The notes below the pieces were generated by a model. That model had not been told where the DNA came from. It was given only the letters and a program-made list of their open reading frames with translations, and ran no database searches. Below are positions 18,716 through 27,518 of a stretch of 64,000 bases of DNA, one piece after another. The stretch's first letter is position 1, and each line of letters opens with the position of its first letter. The stretch spans positions 186,001 through 250,000 of the forward strand of contig NZ_JAATOT010000007.1 in assembly GCF_011806455.1 (NCBI RefSeq), read 5' to 3'. The translations under genes were made by a program, and so were the position numbers. The stretch is from Celeribacter sp. HF31. Lineage in GTDB: Bacteria; Pseudomonadota; Alphaproteobacteria; Rhodobacterales; Rhodobacteraceae.

Positions 18716-18830
18716 TAAAGCGTTTTTCAAAAAACTTGAGGCACTCAATTTTTGAAAAACGCAGCAAGATCAATTCAGTGTCGCAACGTTTTTCGCTCAA
18801 TCTGATTCAGAATAAACGAAAACCGCTTTA
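18716..18830. repeat. 115-bp palindromic intergenic element, copy A
   Basis: Bounded by TAAAGCGTTTTTC on the left and GAAAACCGCTTTA on the right (inverted, one mismatch). It contains a perfect 14-bp hairpin (18720-18733 with 18749-18762) and a small palindrome TCTGATTCAGA near the right end. Same length and architecture as the element at 55621-55735. On the minus strand its first three bases are the TAA stop codon of moaB. May act as a terminator for moaB. Confidence 0.7.
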
Positions 18831-19370
18831 TTTCCGGCGTTTGTGCTCTTCGAGACGCGGGAAAATCTGGACGAAATTGCAGGGCTTGTGCCGGTAATCG
18901 AGCTGGAATTTCAGGATCTCGTTCCAGGCATCTTTGCAAGCGCCGGTCGAGCCGGGCAGTGCAAAGAGGTAAGTACCGCCCGCGACACCGCCGGTGGCGC
19001 GAGACTGCACGGCAGAGGTGCCGATCTTTTGCATCGAGACAATGGTAAAGACCGTGCCGAAGGCGTCGATTTCCTTTTCGTAGACATCACGATGGGCCTC
19101 GACCGTCACATCGCGGCCCGTAAGCCCCGTCCCCCCGGTCGAGATCACCACATCGACATCCTTGTCGTCGATCCACATCTGAAGCGTGTCACGAATGAGC
19201 GGACGGTCATCGGTGACAATCTTGCGATCCGCCACCACATGTCCGGATTCTTCGATCATCTTGACCAGCGTGTCGCCGGATTTGTCGTCCTTGAGCGTGC
19301 GCGAATCCGAGACGGTCAGAACCGCGATACGCACGGGGATGAATTCGAGGGTGTCGTCGATGTGGCTCAT
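18828..19370 (-). CDS. moaB: molybdenum cofactor biosynthesis protein MoaB
   Basis: 180 residues. MoaB/MogA-type adenylyl- or nucleotide-binding protein acting on molybdopterin before metal insertion. Seen: VRIAVLTVSDSR, the STGGTGLTGRD nucleotide loop, and a C-terminal ALPGSTGAC motif. ATG 19370 follows GGAG. Preceded within 25 bp by the uracil-DNA glycosylase gene on the same strand. The stop codon is contributed by the end of a 115-bp repeat. MoaD and MoaE are encoded separately near 31.5 kb. Confidence 0.93.
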   Translation of the reverse strand: MSHIDDTLEFIPVRIAVLTVSDSRTLKDDKSGDTLVKMIEESGHVVADRKIVTDDRPLIRDTLQMWIDDKDVDVVISTGGTGLTGRDVTVEAHRDVYEKEIDAFGTVFTIVSMQKIGTSAVQSRATGGVAGGTYLFALPGSTGACKDAWNEILKFQLDYRHKPCNFVQIFPRLEEHKRRK

Positions 19371-19395
19371 GATGGCTCCGTAAAAGGGCAATGCC

Positions 19396-20175
19396 CTATG
19401 ATTTCAGCTTGGCCTGAATGTCCAACAAATCCGCCCAGGCCTCGCGCTTCGCCAGGGGCGTGCGCAAAAGATAGGCCGGATGGGTCATCGGCATCGCGGG
19501 TTTGCCCAGCACCTTTTGCCATTGGCCCCGAAGCCTCGTGATCCCGGCACGCCCCAGCAGAGCGGTGCAGGCCCAATTGCCCATCAGCACGATCACATCC
19601 GGGTCGGCCAACTCAATGTGGCGGATCAAAAACGGTTTCAGCATCGCGATCTCGGCCGGCGTCGGGTCGCGGTTTTCGGGCGGGCGCCAGGGGATCGGAT
19701 TGGTGATGTAAAGCGCATGCTCTGCGTCGGGCGAGGTCCGATCCAGACCGATGGCCGCGAACATCTTGTCCAACAGCTGCCCGGAGCGCCCAACAAAAGG
19801 CTTGCCTTGAATGTCCTCGTCCCGCCCCGGCGCTTCGCCGACGATCATCACGCGGGCCTTGGGATTGCCGTCAGAGAACACCAGATTGCGCGCGCCGCGT
19901 TTGAGATCGCAAAGCTCGAAGCCCTCCAGCGCCTCGCGCAGCGCGTCCAGATCGCCCGCCGATTGCGCCAGTTTCAACGCGACTTCTGAGGCGTCTTGCT
20001 GTTTCTCCGGCAAGATCGCCTGCGGGGCCTTTGCCGCCTCCACCGCAGGTTTCGGTGCCTTCTCAGGGATTTCATAGCGATTGACAGGCGTCTCGGAGAT
20101 CGCCTCGGCCGCGCCAAGTTCGATCTGCCACTCCAAAAGAGCGTGCGCCTCCCAATAGTCGATCTGAGTCTCCAT
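19396..20175 (-). CDS. uracil-DNA glycosylase, type-4-like without the iron-sulfur ligands
   Basis: 259 residues. It removes uracil from DNA. Seen: [20 protein letters not shown] (catalytic loop), [11 protein letters not shown] and the C-terminal MTHPAYLLR motif of the type-4/5 superfamily. Family-4 enzymes hold a 4Fe-4S cluster with four Cys; here only ELCDL keeps a Cys and the positions around PWRPPENR and LKPFL are not Cys. An N-terminal extension of about 80 residues precedes the core. Start ATG 20175; the frame extends further but into the pyrB promoter. Confidence 0.88.
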   Translation of the reverse strand: METQIDYWEAHALLEWQIELGAAEAISETPVNRYEIPEKAPKPAVEAAKAPQAILPEKQQDASEVALKLAQSAGDLDALREALEGFELCDLKRGARNLVFSDGNPKARVMIVGEAPGRDEDIQGKPFVGRSGQLLDKMFAAIGLDRTSPDAEHALYITNPIPWRPPENRDPTPAEIAMLKPFLIRHIELADPDVIVLMGNWACTALLGRAGITRLRGQWQKVLGKPAMPMTHPAYLLRTPLAKREAWADLLDIQAKLKS

Positions 20176-20293
20176 AGCGGCCAAGCTACAAGGCCCGGAC
20201 GAGGAGGTAAATCGCGTAAAAGTCGAGAATGGCGCATTGCCCGCCCGCGCGTGCTTTTCTATAAGCGAGGGAAAGCACATAGGGGGTTATCTC

Positions 20294-21250
20294 ATGGCAT
20301 TCCGGCAAAAACACCTTCTGGGGATCGAGCCGCTTCATCCCGATGAGATCACCACTATTCTCGATGTGGCGGAGCGCTACGTCGACCTGAACCGTCAGGC
20401 CAACAAACATTCCGACGCCCTCAAGGGCCTCACCCAGATCAACATGTTCTTCGAGAACTCGACACGGACGCAGTCGTCTTTCGAACTGGCCGGCAAGCGT
20501 CTTGGTGCCGATGTGATGAACATGGCGATGCAGGCCAGCTCGATCAAAAAGGGCGAGACGTTGATCGACACGGCGCTGACCCTGAACGCGATGCATCCCG
20601 ATCTCTTGGTCGTGCGCCACCCGCATTCAGGTGCGGTGGATCTCCTGGCGCAAAAGGTCAACTGCGCGGTGCTGAACGCAGGAGATGGCAAGCACGAACA
20701 CCCGACGCAGGCTTTGCTCGATGCGCTGACGATCCGGCGCGCGAAAGGCCGGTTGCACCGTCTCAACATCGCGATTTGCGGGGATATTGCCCACTCTCGC
20801 GTGGCGCGCTCGAACCTCATGCTCTTGGGCAAAATGGAGAACCGTGTGCGCCTCGTCGGCCCGCCCACTTTGGTGCCGCAGCAGTTCCGCGAATTTGGTT
20901 GCGAGATTTACGACGACATGGCCGAGGGCCTGAAAGATGTCGATGTGGTGATGATGCTTCGCCTGCAAAAAGAGCGCATGGATGGCGGCTTCATCCCGTC
21001 GGAGCGCGAATATTTCTACCGCTACGGGCTGGATGCCGACAAGCTGGCGCATGCCAAACCCGACGCCATTGTGATGCATCCGGGGCCGATGAACCGCGGC
21101 GTCGAGATCGACGGCACCATTGCCGACGACATCAACCGGTCGGTCATTCAGGAACAGGTCGAAATGGGTGTCGCCGTGCGCATGGCCGCGATGGATTTGC
21201 TCGCGCGCAACCTCAAGGCCTCGCGCGAAGAGGCGGGGGTGATGGTGTGA
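20294..21250 (+). CDS. pyrB: aspartate carbamoyltransferase catalytic subunit
   Basis: 318 residues. Makes N-carbamoyl-aspartate in pyrimidine synthesis. Carbamoyl-phosphate motif [13 protein letters not shown], then [10 protein letters not shown] and a C-terminal [11 protein letters not shown] are intact, so it should be active. ATG 20294 follows AGGGGG. Its stop overlaps the next gene's GTG (21247-21250). No pyrI is present; instead an inactive dihydroorotase homologue lies in the operon, as in pseudomonads. Confidence 0.96.
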   Translation: MAFRQKHLLGIEPLHPDEITTILDVAERYVDLNRQANKHSDALKGLTQINMFFENSTRTQSSFELAGKRLGADVMNMAMQASSIKKGETLIDTALTLNAMHPDLLVVRHPHSGAVDLLAQKVNCAVLNAGDGKHEHPTQALLDALTIRRAKGRLHRLNIAICGDIAHSRVARSNLMLLGKMENRVRLVGPPTLVPQQFREFGCEIYDDMAEGLKDVDVVMMLRLQKERMDGGFIPSEREYFYRYGLDADKLAHAKPDAIVMHPGPMNRGVEIDGTIADDINRSVIQEQVEMGVAVRMAAMDLLARNLKASREEAGVMV

Positions 21251-21780
21251 GCAACATTCTCGATATTCCGCAGTCAGAGCTACAGTTTGGGCAAAAGCTG
21301 GTCTGGGCCTTTTCCTATGAGGGCCCCATGGACGCCCTCGAAGCCCTTTCGCCCGAAGAACTGGCCGAGGCTTTGGGCCTTTGGGCCACGCCTGACATGG
21401 ACCACGTCGAGCGCTTCGATCTGGACAGCATGCGCGACTATGGCTTTGCGCGCTATCTCTCCGAGGCCAGCGGGTTTGAGATTGGCGAGGACACAAGCCG
21501 TCTCGATGCGCTCACCGGGCCAGTTCTGCTGATCCACGCCAAGGCGCTCAATGTCAAAGACACCCGCTTTGCGCCGGAGCCGCCCTTTGCGCTGATCGGG
21601 CGCTACGGCACGGCCCTCGACATCCCGCCGGTGATCGGGATTGAGAGCGACAGCGCCAAAGGCCAGCTGCCGCAGGGCAAGCCGCCGAAGTCCTCGGCGC
21701 GCATCTCCGGCATGGTCGCCACCTTTGTCCTCATCTTCCTCGCGCTCTTTGTCGCCGTCTTCGTCTGGATCGGCGGATGA
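21247..21780 (+). CDS. conserved hypothetical protein with C-terminal membrane anchor
   Basis: 177 residues, starting at GTG 21247 inside the pyrB stop (GTGA). Soluble N-terminal part with repeated Pro and acidic residues, then a single hydrophobic segment at the very end (about 153-175), i.e. tail-anchored topology. Its stop overlaps the next start (ATGA, 21777). Locked between pyrB and pyrC' by overlaps on both sides, so it is expressed with them, but no motif reveals a function. Confidence 0.78.
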   Translation: MSNILDIPQSELQFGQKLVWAFSYEGPMDALEALSPEELAEALGLWATPDMDHVERFDLDSMRDYGFARYLSEASGFEIGEDTSRLDALTGPVLLIHAKALNVKDTRFAPEPPFALIGRYGTALDIPPVIGIESDSAKGQLPQGKPPKSSARISGMVATFVLIFLALFVAVFVWIGG

Positions 21781-22292
21781 CCGAGGGCTGGGCGGACATC
21801 CTCCACCCCAATGAGCGGGTGCTGTGGCAGGGGCAGCCTGATCAACGCATACAATGGCGTGGCCCCGGCCTGCCGTTTGCGTTTTTCGGCGTGGTCTTTG
21901 CGGGCTTTGCCCTGTTCTGGATGGTGAATGCTTTTGTGGCAGGCGGGTTCTGGATTTTCGGCCTGTTCCAATTCATCACCGGTCTTTTGGTGGCGCTTGC
22001 GCCCCTGCTTTTGGGCCCTTTCATCGCGCGGCGCACATGGTATTCGCTGAGTTCCCGCCGCGCGTTCTTCGCGAGCGACATGCCGTTCTCCGGCAAGACC
22101 CTTTTGGCCCTCGACCTGCGCCCCTCTTTGGGTGTGGAGTTCGACGGCCAAGACCCCGGCACAATCACCTTCAACACCCGCGCAGAGCCGATTGTCGGCG
22201 AACAATTCGACAGCACGCCCGCGTTTGCTCTTATCCCCGATGCCCGCACCGTCTACGGGCTGATCCGCGATATTCAGAAAGGCTCAGTATGA
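21777..22292 (+). CDS. conserved membrane protein, PH-like domain possible
   Basis: 171 residues. The N-terminal motif LHPNERVLWQGQPDQ is typical of bacterial PH/YdbT-like domains. Two transmembrane segments (about 31-52 and 58-80) follow, then a beta-rich segment beginning TWYSLSSRRAFF. Starts within the preceding stop and ends within the pyrC' start (ATGA, 22289-22292). Function unknown; the coupling suggests coexpression with pyrimidine genes, perhaps only by operon history. Confidence 0.78.
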   Translation: MTEGWADILHPNERVLWQGQPDQRIQWRGPGLPFAFFGVVFAGFALFWMVNAFVAGGFWIFGLFQFITGLLVALAPLLLGPFIARRTWYSLSSRRAFFASDMPFSGKTLLALDLRPSLGVEFDGQDPGTITFNTRAEPIVGEQFDSTPAFALIPDARTVYGLIRDIQKGSV

Positions 22293-23554
22293 CCATTTTC
22301 ACCAATGCCCGTCTGATCGACCCGGAAACCCAGACCGATACTTTGGGGTGGCTGCGCGTCGAGGGCGATGTCATCGCGGAAAGCGGCACGGGCACGCCGC
22401 CGCTGGGCGAGACCGTCGACTGTGGCGGCAAATGCCTTGCCCCCGGGATCGTCGATCTGGGTGTGAAAGTCTCGGAACCCGGTGAGCGTCATAAGGAAAG
22501 CTTTGCCTCCGCCGGTCGCGCCGCCGCCGCGGGCGGGGTGACGACGATTGTCACGCGCCCAGATACGCTGAGCGCGATTGACACGCCCGAGGTTTTGGAA
22601 TTCGTCCAACGCCGCGCAGCGAGCGATGCCATCGTCAAGGTCAAACACCTCTCCGCCCTCACCAAAGGCCGCGAGGGCCGCGAGATGGTTGAGATCGGGT
22701 TCATGCGCGACGCGGGTGCCGTGGCCTTTACCGATTGCGATCATGTCATCGAGAACACCAAGGTGTTGCAGCGCGCGCTGACCTACGCGAAATCCTGTGG
22801 CGCGCTGGTGATCGGCCACCCGCAGGAGCCGGGTCTGTCGAAAGGTGCCGCCGCCACCTCCGGCAAATTCGCCGCCCTGCGCGGCCTCCCCGCCGTGTCG
22901 CCGATGGCCGAACGCATGGGCCTCGACCGCGATCTGGCGCTGATCGAGATGACCAATGTCAGCTATCATTTCGACCAAATCACCACCGCCCGCGCCTTGC
23001 CTGCACTGGAGCGGGCGAAACAGAATGGCTTTGATGTGACGGCGGGCGTGTCGATCCACCACCTGACGCTCAACGAGCTGGATGTGGGCGATTACCGGAC
23101 GTTCTTCAAAGTCAAACCGCCGCTGCGCTCCGAAGACGACCGTTTGGCGATGGTCGAGGCGGTGGCCTCCGGCTTGATCGACGTGATTTCCTCGATGCAC
23201 ACACCGCAGGACGAAGAGAGCAAACGCCTGCCGTTTGAGGAAGCCGCCTCGGGGGCCGTGGGGCTTGAGACGCTGCTCCCCGCCGCGCTGCGCCTGTACC
23301 ACGCGGGCCAATTGACCTTGCCGGAGCTGTTCCGGGCGATGGCGTTGAACCCGGCGAAACGGCTGGGACTTTCGAGCGGGCGTCTCTCTGAGGGCGCGCC
23401 TGCGGATCTTGTGCTCTTCGACCCGGATGCACCTTTTGTGCTGGATCGGTTCAAGCTCCGTTCGAAATCCAAGAATACCCCCTTTGACGGCGCCCGGATG
23501 CAGGGCATTGTCAAAGGCACCTGGGTCGATGGGATGCGGGTGTTCGACGGCTGA
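22289..23554 (+). CDS. pyrC': inactive dihydroorotase-like protein (PyrC')
   Basis: 421 residues, class I dihydroorotase fold. The metal-binding HxH of the first strand is replaced (LAPGIVDLGVKVSEPG has Gly-Val-Lys), the later catalytic Asp of TDHAPH is lost (reads SSMHTPQ), and the AFSDDG position reads AFTDCD. SIHHLT remains. It should therefore not hydrolyse dihydroorotate. In Pseudomonas a comparable dead homologue next to pyrB is a structural partner of aspartate carbamoyltransferase; the operon position here fits that. Start ATG 22289 overlaps the upstream TGA. Confidence 0.88.
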   Translation: MTIFTNARLIDPETQTDTLGWLRVEGDVIAESGTGTPPLGETVDCGGKCLAPGIVDLGVKVSEPGERHKESFASAGRAAAAGGVTTIVTRPDTLSAIDTPEVLEFVQRRAASDAIVKVKHLSALTKGREGREMVEIGFMRDAGAVAFTDCDHVIENTKVLQRALTYAKSCGALVIGHPQEPGLSKGAAATSGKFAALRGLPAVSPMAERMGLDRDLALIEMTNVSYHFDQITTARALPALERAKQNGFDVTAGVSIHHLTLNELDVGDYRTFFKVKPPLRSEDDRLAMVEAVASGLIDVISSMHTPQDEESKRLPFEEAASGAVGLETLLPAALRLYHAGQLTLPELFRAMALNPAKRLGLSSGRLSEGAPADLVLFDPDAPFVLDRFKLRSKSKNTPFDGARMQGIVKGTWVDGMRVFDG

Positions 23555-23602
23555 GCCCCGCCGCCGCATCCTATTTTGAGTATTTAAACCACGGAAAAGA
23601 CC

Positions 23603-24196
23603 ATGACGCTTCTCTTGATCATCATAACCGCGCTTTTGGCCTATCTTTTGGGCTCGATCCCCTTTGGCATCGTCATGGCGCGGCTCTTTGGTTTGGGCGA
23701 TTTGCGCCAGATCGGGTCGGGCAACATCGGCGCGACCAATGTTTTGCGCACCGGCAACAAAGTGGCGGCCTTTTTGACGCTTTTAGGGGACAGCGGCAAA
23801 GGGGCGCTGGCGGTGATCCTGGCACGGGCGCTTTTGGGCGAACAACTGGCCGGCATCGCCGGGCTTTTCGCCATGCTCGGGCATCTCTATCCCGTGTTTT
23901 TGCGCTTCAAAGGGGGGAAAGGTGTTGCGACCTTCCTCGGCACGCTTTTGGCGCTCTCTTTGCCTGTTGGGCTTTTGGCCTGTGGCACCTGGCTCTTGGT
24001 GGCGGTGATCACGCGCTACTCAAGCCTCTCGGCCCTGATCGCCGCACTTTTGGCGCCGATCTACACCGCGTTTTTCTACCATTTGCATGGCGCCCTTCTG
24101 GTGCTGATCCTGACCGGCCTGATTTTCTACAAACACCGCGACAACATCGCGCGGCTCAAGGCCGGGACGGAAACCAAGATCGGCCAGAAGGGCTAA
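23603..24196 (+). CDS. plsY: glycerol-3-phosphate acyltransferase PlsY
   Basis: 197 residues, five to six membrane helices. Transfers acyl from acyl-phosphate to glycerol-3-phosphate, the first step of phospholipid synthesis. Family motifs: LGSIPFG, GSGNIGATNVLR and RFKGGKGVATFLG. Follows pyrC' by 48 bp; an A/T-rich stretch and GGAAAAGA ribosome site precede the ATG. A short hairpin with a T run follows. Confidence 0.96.
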   Translation: MTLLLIIITALLAYLLGSIPFGIVMARLFGLGDLRQIGSGNIGATNVLRTGNKVAAFLTLLGDSGKGALAVILARALLGEQLAGIAGLFAMLGHLYPVFLRFKGGKGVATFLGTLLALSLPVGLLACGTWLLVAVITRYSSLSALIAALLAPIYTAFFYHLHGALLVLILTGLIFYKHRDNIARLKAGTETKIGQKG

Positions 24197-24198
24197 GA

Positions 24199-24217
24199 GA
24201 CCGCAAACGGTCCTTTT
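24199..24217 (+). terminator. short terminator after plsY
   Basis: GACCG (24199-24203) and CGGTC (24208-24212) around a CAAA loop, followed by CTTTT. Immediately after the plsY stop; small stem, so efficiency uncertain. Confidence 0.5.
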
Positions 24218-24282
24218 GAGGCCCAATTTACGCCACAAGTGATGGTTAATCTGAGCCCATATTTGGAGATCAGGAGCCTGTT

Positions 24283-24807
24283 ATGATTGGTCCATTGCAA
24301 GCGATTGAAAATTTTTACTTTCGGTATTTCCAGTTTTCGGGACGCGCCACCCGCGCCGAATACAATTGGATTGGCCTCTATTCCTTCGTGGTCTCGGCCT
24401 TCCTTTTCATGCTCGCTCTCACGGGATCGGATGAGTCCGCACTCCTCGCGATCGGGGTGTTTTGCCTTGTGAACCTGATCCCCGGCTGGGCGCTCACCTG
24501 CCGAAGGTTTCACGATTTCAACTGGTCGGGCTTTGCGATTTTCCTGTTTATGATCCCTGTCGCCTCGCTCGTTGTCAGCATCATGCTGATGTTCCGGGGC
24601 TCGGACAGAGGTGAAAACAGCTACGGGCCACCTTCTGGCGGCACGCACAAGCTGACCGAGCGTCAAATGGGGGCCTATGCAGCTCTCGTCAATGTGCCCA
24701 GCGTGAACAATCAGGCAAGCGCCAGCACTTGGGACACGCGCGAAGAGGCGCGTCGCCAAGAGGTGCACGACTATTATCGCAAACATGTGCTGGGGCAGCA
24801 GAGCTAA
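24283..24807 (+). CDS. DUF805-family membrane protein
   Basis: 174 residues. Begins with the DUF805 pattern FSGRATRAEYNW, has four predicted helices (about 30-125) with CRRFHDFNWSG between them, and then a polar tail ending in a charged region (about 120-174). Inner-membrane protein of unknown function. Convergent with gshA, 3 bp apart; no room for a separate terminator. Confidence 0.88.
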   Translation: MIGPLQAIENFYFRYFQFSGRATRAEYNWIGLYSFVVSAFLFMLALTGSDESALLAIGVFCLVNLIPGWALTCRRFHDFNWSGFAIFLFMIPVASLVVSIMLMFRGSDRGENSYGPPSGGTHKLTERQMGAYAALVNVPSVNNQASASTWDTREEARRQEVHDYYRKHVLGQQS

Positions 24808-24810
24808 AAG

Positions 24811-26181
24811 TTAATAGCTGTATTCGCCAAAGACGCGTGTCACGTCGCCGTTCCAGTCGCCTTCAAAACGCGCGATCAGCTCGTCCGCAGGGGCTTGGCC
24901 AGTTTCGATGCTGTCCTTGAGCGCGCTCAGGAAGTGGGTTTCATCCGGCACCATGCCGCCTGCACCCGCACGTCCACGGGCTTTGAGACCCGCCTCGGCA
25001 ATCGACACACATTCGCGCGCGAGATCGAGCATTTTGACGCCACCAACCTCGGCCTGAAGCGCATCGACGGAGGCGGCGACGCGCAGCTCTTCGCGGAACT
25101 CGGGCGTCCAGCCCTTGATCAGGTCAGAGGTCGCATCGAGCGCGCTCTGATCGTACATCAGCCCGACCCAAAACGCCGGAAGCGCGCAGAGGCGACGCCA
25201 CGGGCCACCATCGGCGCCGCGCATCTCCATGTATTTCTTGATCCGAGCCTCGGGGAAGAGCGTCGTGAGGTGATCCGCCCAATCCGACATCGTCGGCTTT
25301 TCGCCGGGCATCGCGGGCAGTTCGCCTTTCATAAAATCGCGGAAGGACTGGCCCAGCGCGTTGATGTATTTGCCGTCTCGGTAGACGAAATACATCGGCA
25401 CATCGAGGGCATAGTCGACATAGCGCTCAAAGCTCATGCCGTCTTCGAACACAAACGGCAGCATGCCGGTGCGCGAGGCGTCGAGGTGACGCCAGATGCG
25501 CGAGCGCCAGGATTTGTGACCGTTGAGCTTGCCCTCTTTGAAGGGCGAATTGGCGAAGAGCGCGGTCGCCACCGGCTGCAACGCCAGAGCGGTGCGGAAT
25601 TTCTGCACCATGTCGGCCTCGGAGGCGAAATCGAGGTTCACCTGCACGGTACAGGTGCGGCGCATCATGTCTTTGCCGGTCTCGCCCACGGTCGCCATAT
25701 AGGAATCCATCAGCTTGTACCGGCCTTTGGGCATCAACGGCATCTCGTCATGGGTCCAGGTCGGCGCCATGCCAAGCCCGATAAACCGCGCGCCCACTTC
25801 GTCGGCGATGGTGTGCACTTCCTTGAGGTGTTCGTTCACCTCGTCACAGGTCTGGTGGATGTTGTCCAAAGGCGCGCCGGACAATTCCAACTGCCCGCCT
25901 GGCTCCAGCGAGATATTCGCGCCGTTCAGTTCAAGCCCGATGAGGTACTCGCCCTCGAAAATCGGGTTCCAACCATAGCGGTCCTGCAACCCTTCGAGGA
26001 TCGCCTTGATCGAACGCTCGCCCGCATAGGGCAACGGCATCAGAGCATCTTCGCAATAGCCGAATTTCTCGTGTTCGGTGCCGATTTTCCACTGATCTTT
26101 GGGCTTACAGCCCTCAGCAAGATAACCCACGAGATCGTCATAGCTTTCGATCGGCCCGCCGCCGGATTGAGGAATGGACAT
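24811..26181 (-). CDS. gshA: glutamate-cysteine ligase (alphaproteobacterial/plant type)
   Basis: 456 residues. ATP-dependent first step of glutathione synthesis. Of the three unrelated GCL groups this is the plant/alphaproteobacterial one: IGTEHEKFGY near residue 35, LELSGAPLDNIHQTCDEV, RRTCTVQVNLDF, and the C-terminal ARECVSIAEAGL. ATG 26181 fits the family start; a purine-rich GGAGC lies a little far upstream. The next minus-strand gene upstream, a membrane protein, ends about 100 bp away. Confidence 0.95.
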   Translation of the reverse strand: MSIPQSGGGPIESYDDLVGYLAEGCKPKDQWKIGTEHEKFGYCEDALMPLPYAGERSIKAILEGLQDRYGWNPIFEGEYLIGLELNGANISLEPGGQLELSGAPLDNIHQTCDEVNEHLKEVHTIADEVGARFIGLGMAPTWTHDEMPLMPKGRYKLMDSYMATVGETGKDMMRRTCTVQVNLDFASEADMVQKFRTALALQPVATALFANSPFKEGKLNGHKSWRSRIWRHLDASRTGMLPFVFEDGMSFERYVDYALDVPMYFVYRDGKYINALGQSFRDFMKGELPAMPGEKPTMSDWADHLTTLFPEARIKKYMEMRGADGGPWRRLCALPAFWVGLMYDQSALDATSDLIKGWTPEFREELRVAASVDALQAEVGGVKMLDLARECVSIAEAGLKARGRAGAGGMVPDETHFLSALKDSIETGQAPADELIARFEGDWNGDVTRVFGEYSY

Positions 26182-26278
26182 GGGGGAAGGTGCTCCGAAA
26201 GAGTTGCAAATCGTTCGGGTACAGTTGTGCGATGCGGGCGGCGAAGTCAATGCGGCCCGGACCTTCTGTGATTTGCGC

Positions 26279-26785
26279 TCAGTGAAGAACCGCTGTGCGT
26301 TTCCGCCAGATCACGACCGGGTGATCCGGTGTCTGTTTGATCTGGCGCAGCATTTTTTCGGTCTCGAGACCTTCGAGCGTGACGAAGACATCAAAGAGCG
26401 CCTCGGCCCCGTGGGCGTTGACGGGGATGGTCAAGGGCGGCTGGCCGGGGGCATCCAATTGCCAATGGGCGTGGCCCTTGCCGGTGGGGACCAGAGTGAC
26501 GGCGATCAGCGCCTCGATCTCAACCTGTCCGCCCGTCAGAGGGGAAAAGAAAGAGACGACGCCTTCGTCCACTTCGACCGCACCAAAGCCGCCGCCGCCC
26601 CGATCAAAGCGCGCGCGCTGAATGGCCGCAACGGCGAAGATCACGGAGAGCGCAGTGAACCCCAGCGCGATCCAGCGCATGACACCGAAAGAAGACGCGG
26701 CCCAAAGGCCCATGAGCGTGACGACCAGAAGCGCCACGACAACCTCACGCCAGCGCCAGAGCAGGGCTTTCACCTCGGGGCGCAT
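26279..26785 (-). CDS. hypothetical membrane protein
   Basis: 168 residues with two adjacent N-terminal hydrophobic segments (about 14-32 and 36-56) and a beta-rich soluble C-terminal domain. The fold hint is PH-like, but no motif is diagnostic. ATG 26785 overlaps the TGA of rsmE (26787-26785), so its translation is coupled to rsmE. Function unknown. Confidence 0.75.
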   Translation of the reverse strand: MRPEVKALLWRWREVVVALLVVTLMGLWAASSFGVMRWIALGFTALSVIFAVAAIQRARFDRGGGGFGAVEVDEGVVSFFSPLTGGQVEIEALIAVTLVPTGKGHAHWQLDAPGQPPLTIPVNAHGAEALFDVFVTLEGLETEKMLRQIKQTPDHPVVIWRKRTAVLH

Positions 26786-27513
26786 CACCAGTCACCGAGC
26801 TGTTGCTGCCAGATCGTCAGCGCCGCGACCGCCGCCGTGTCGGCGCGCAGGATGCGAGGACCGAGAGACACCGCATGAGCAAAGGGCAACGCATGCAGGC
26901 GTTTGCGCTCAGCCTCGGAGAACCCACCTTCTGGACCAATGAGAATGGCCCATTTGCCACCTTTCACATCCCCAAGCGCCTCCTCAGCGCCCACAAGCGT
27001 CTCGTCACAGAACATGATCTGCCGCTCCGCATCCCAGTCTGACAAAAGCCTATCGAGCTTCACCAGATCGGCCACCTCGGGCACGTAAGTCCCGCCACAT
27101 TGCTCGGCGGCCTCGACGGCATGGGCCTGCAACCGGTCTTGCCGGATACGTTCGGAATTGGTGAAATCCGTCGCCACGGGGACGATGCGTTTCGCCCCCA
27201 TCTCGGCAGCTTTCTCGACAATAAAATCGGTGCGCGCCTTTTTGATCGGAGCAAACAAGAGCCAGAGATCGGGCGGCATCTGCAAATCGCGGGTCTTTTC
27301 GCGACAGGTCAATTCTCCACCGCGTTTGCCCGCCTGCGTGACCTCCGCCAGAAACTCGCCATCGCGGGAATTGAACAGCGCGACAAAGGCGCCCTCCCCT
27401 TGGCGCATCACGCCAAAAAGATAATGCGCCTGATCCCTTTCCAGAGGAATGGATTGCCCCACTGCAAGCGGGTGATCTACATAGAGCCTGATTTTCGCTT
27501 CAACCATGGACAT
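26785..27513 (-). CDS. rsmE: 16S rRNA m3U1498 methyltransferase RsmE
   Basis: About 242 residues. SAM-dependent SPOUT methyltransferase of 16S rRNA. C-terminal knot motifs IGPEGGFSEAE and LGPRILRADTAAVAAL are clear, with an N-terminal PUA-like domain beginning AKIRLYV. Two candidate ATGs, 27513 and 27507, both without a good ribosome site; the difference is two residues. Divergent from ubiA with only 5 bp between start codons, so each promoter lies in or across the other gene. Confidence 0.92.
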   Translation of the reverse strand: MSMVEAKIRLYVDHPLAVGQSIPLERDQAHYLFGVMRQGEGAFVALFNSRDGEFLAEVTQAGKRGGELTCREKTRDLQMPPDLWLLFAPIKKARTDFIVEKAAEMGAKRIVPVATDFTNSERIRQDRLQAHAVEAAEQCGGTYVPEVADLVKLDRLLSDWDAERQIMFCDETLVGAEEALGDVKGGKWAILIGPEGGFSEAERKRLHALPFAHAVSLGPRILRADTAAVAALTIWQQQLGDW

Positions 27514-27518
27514 TACAT

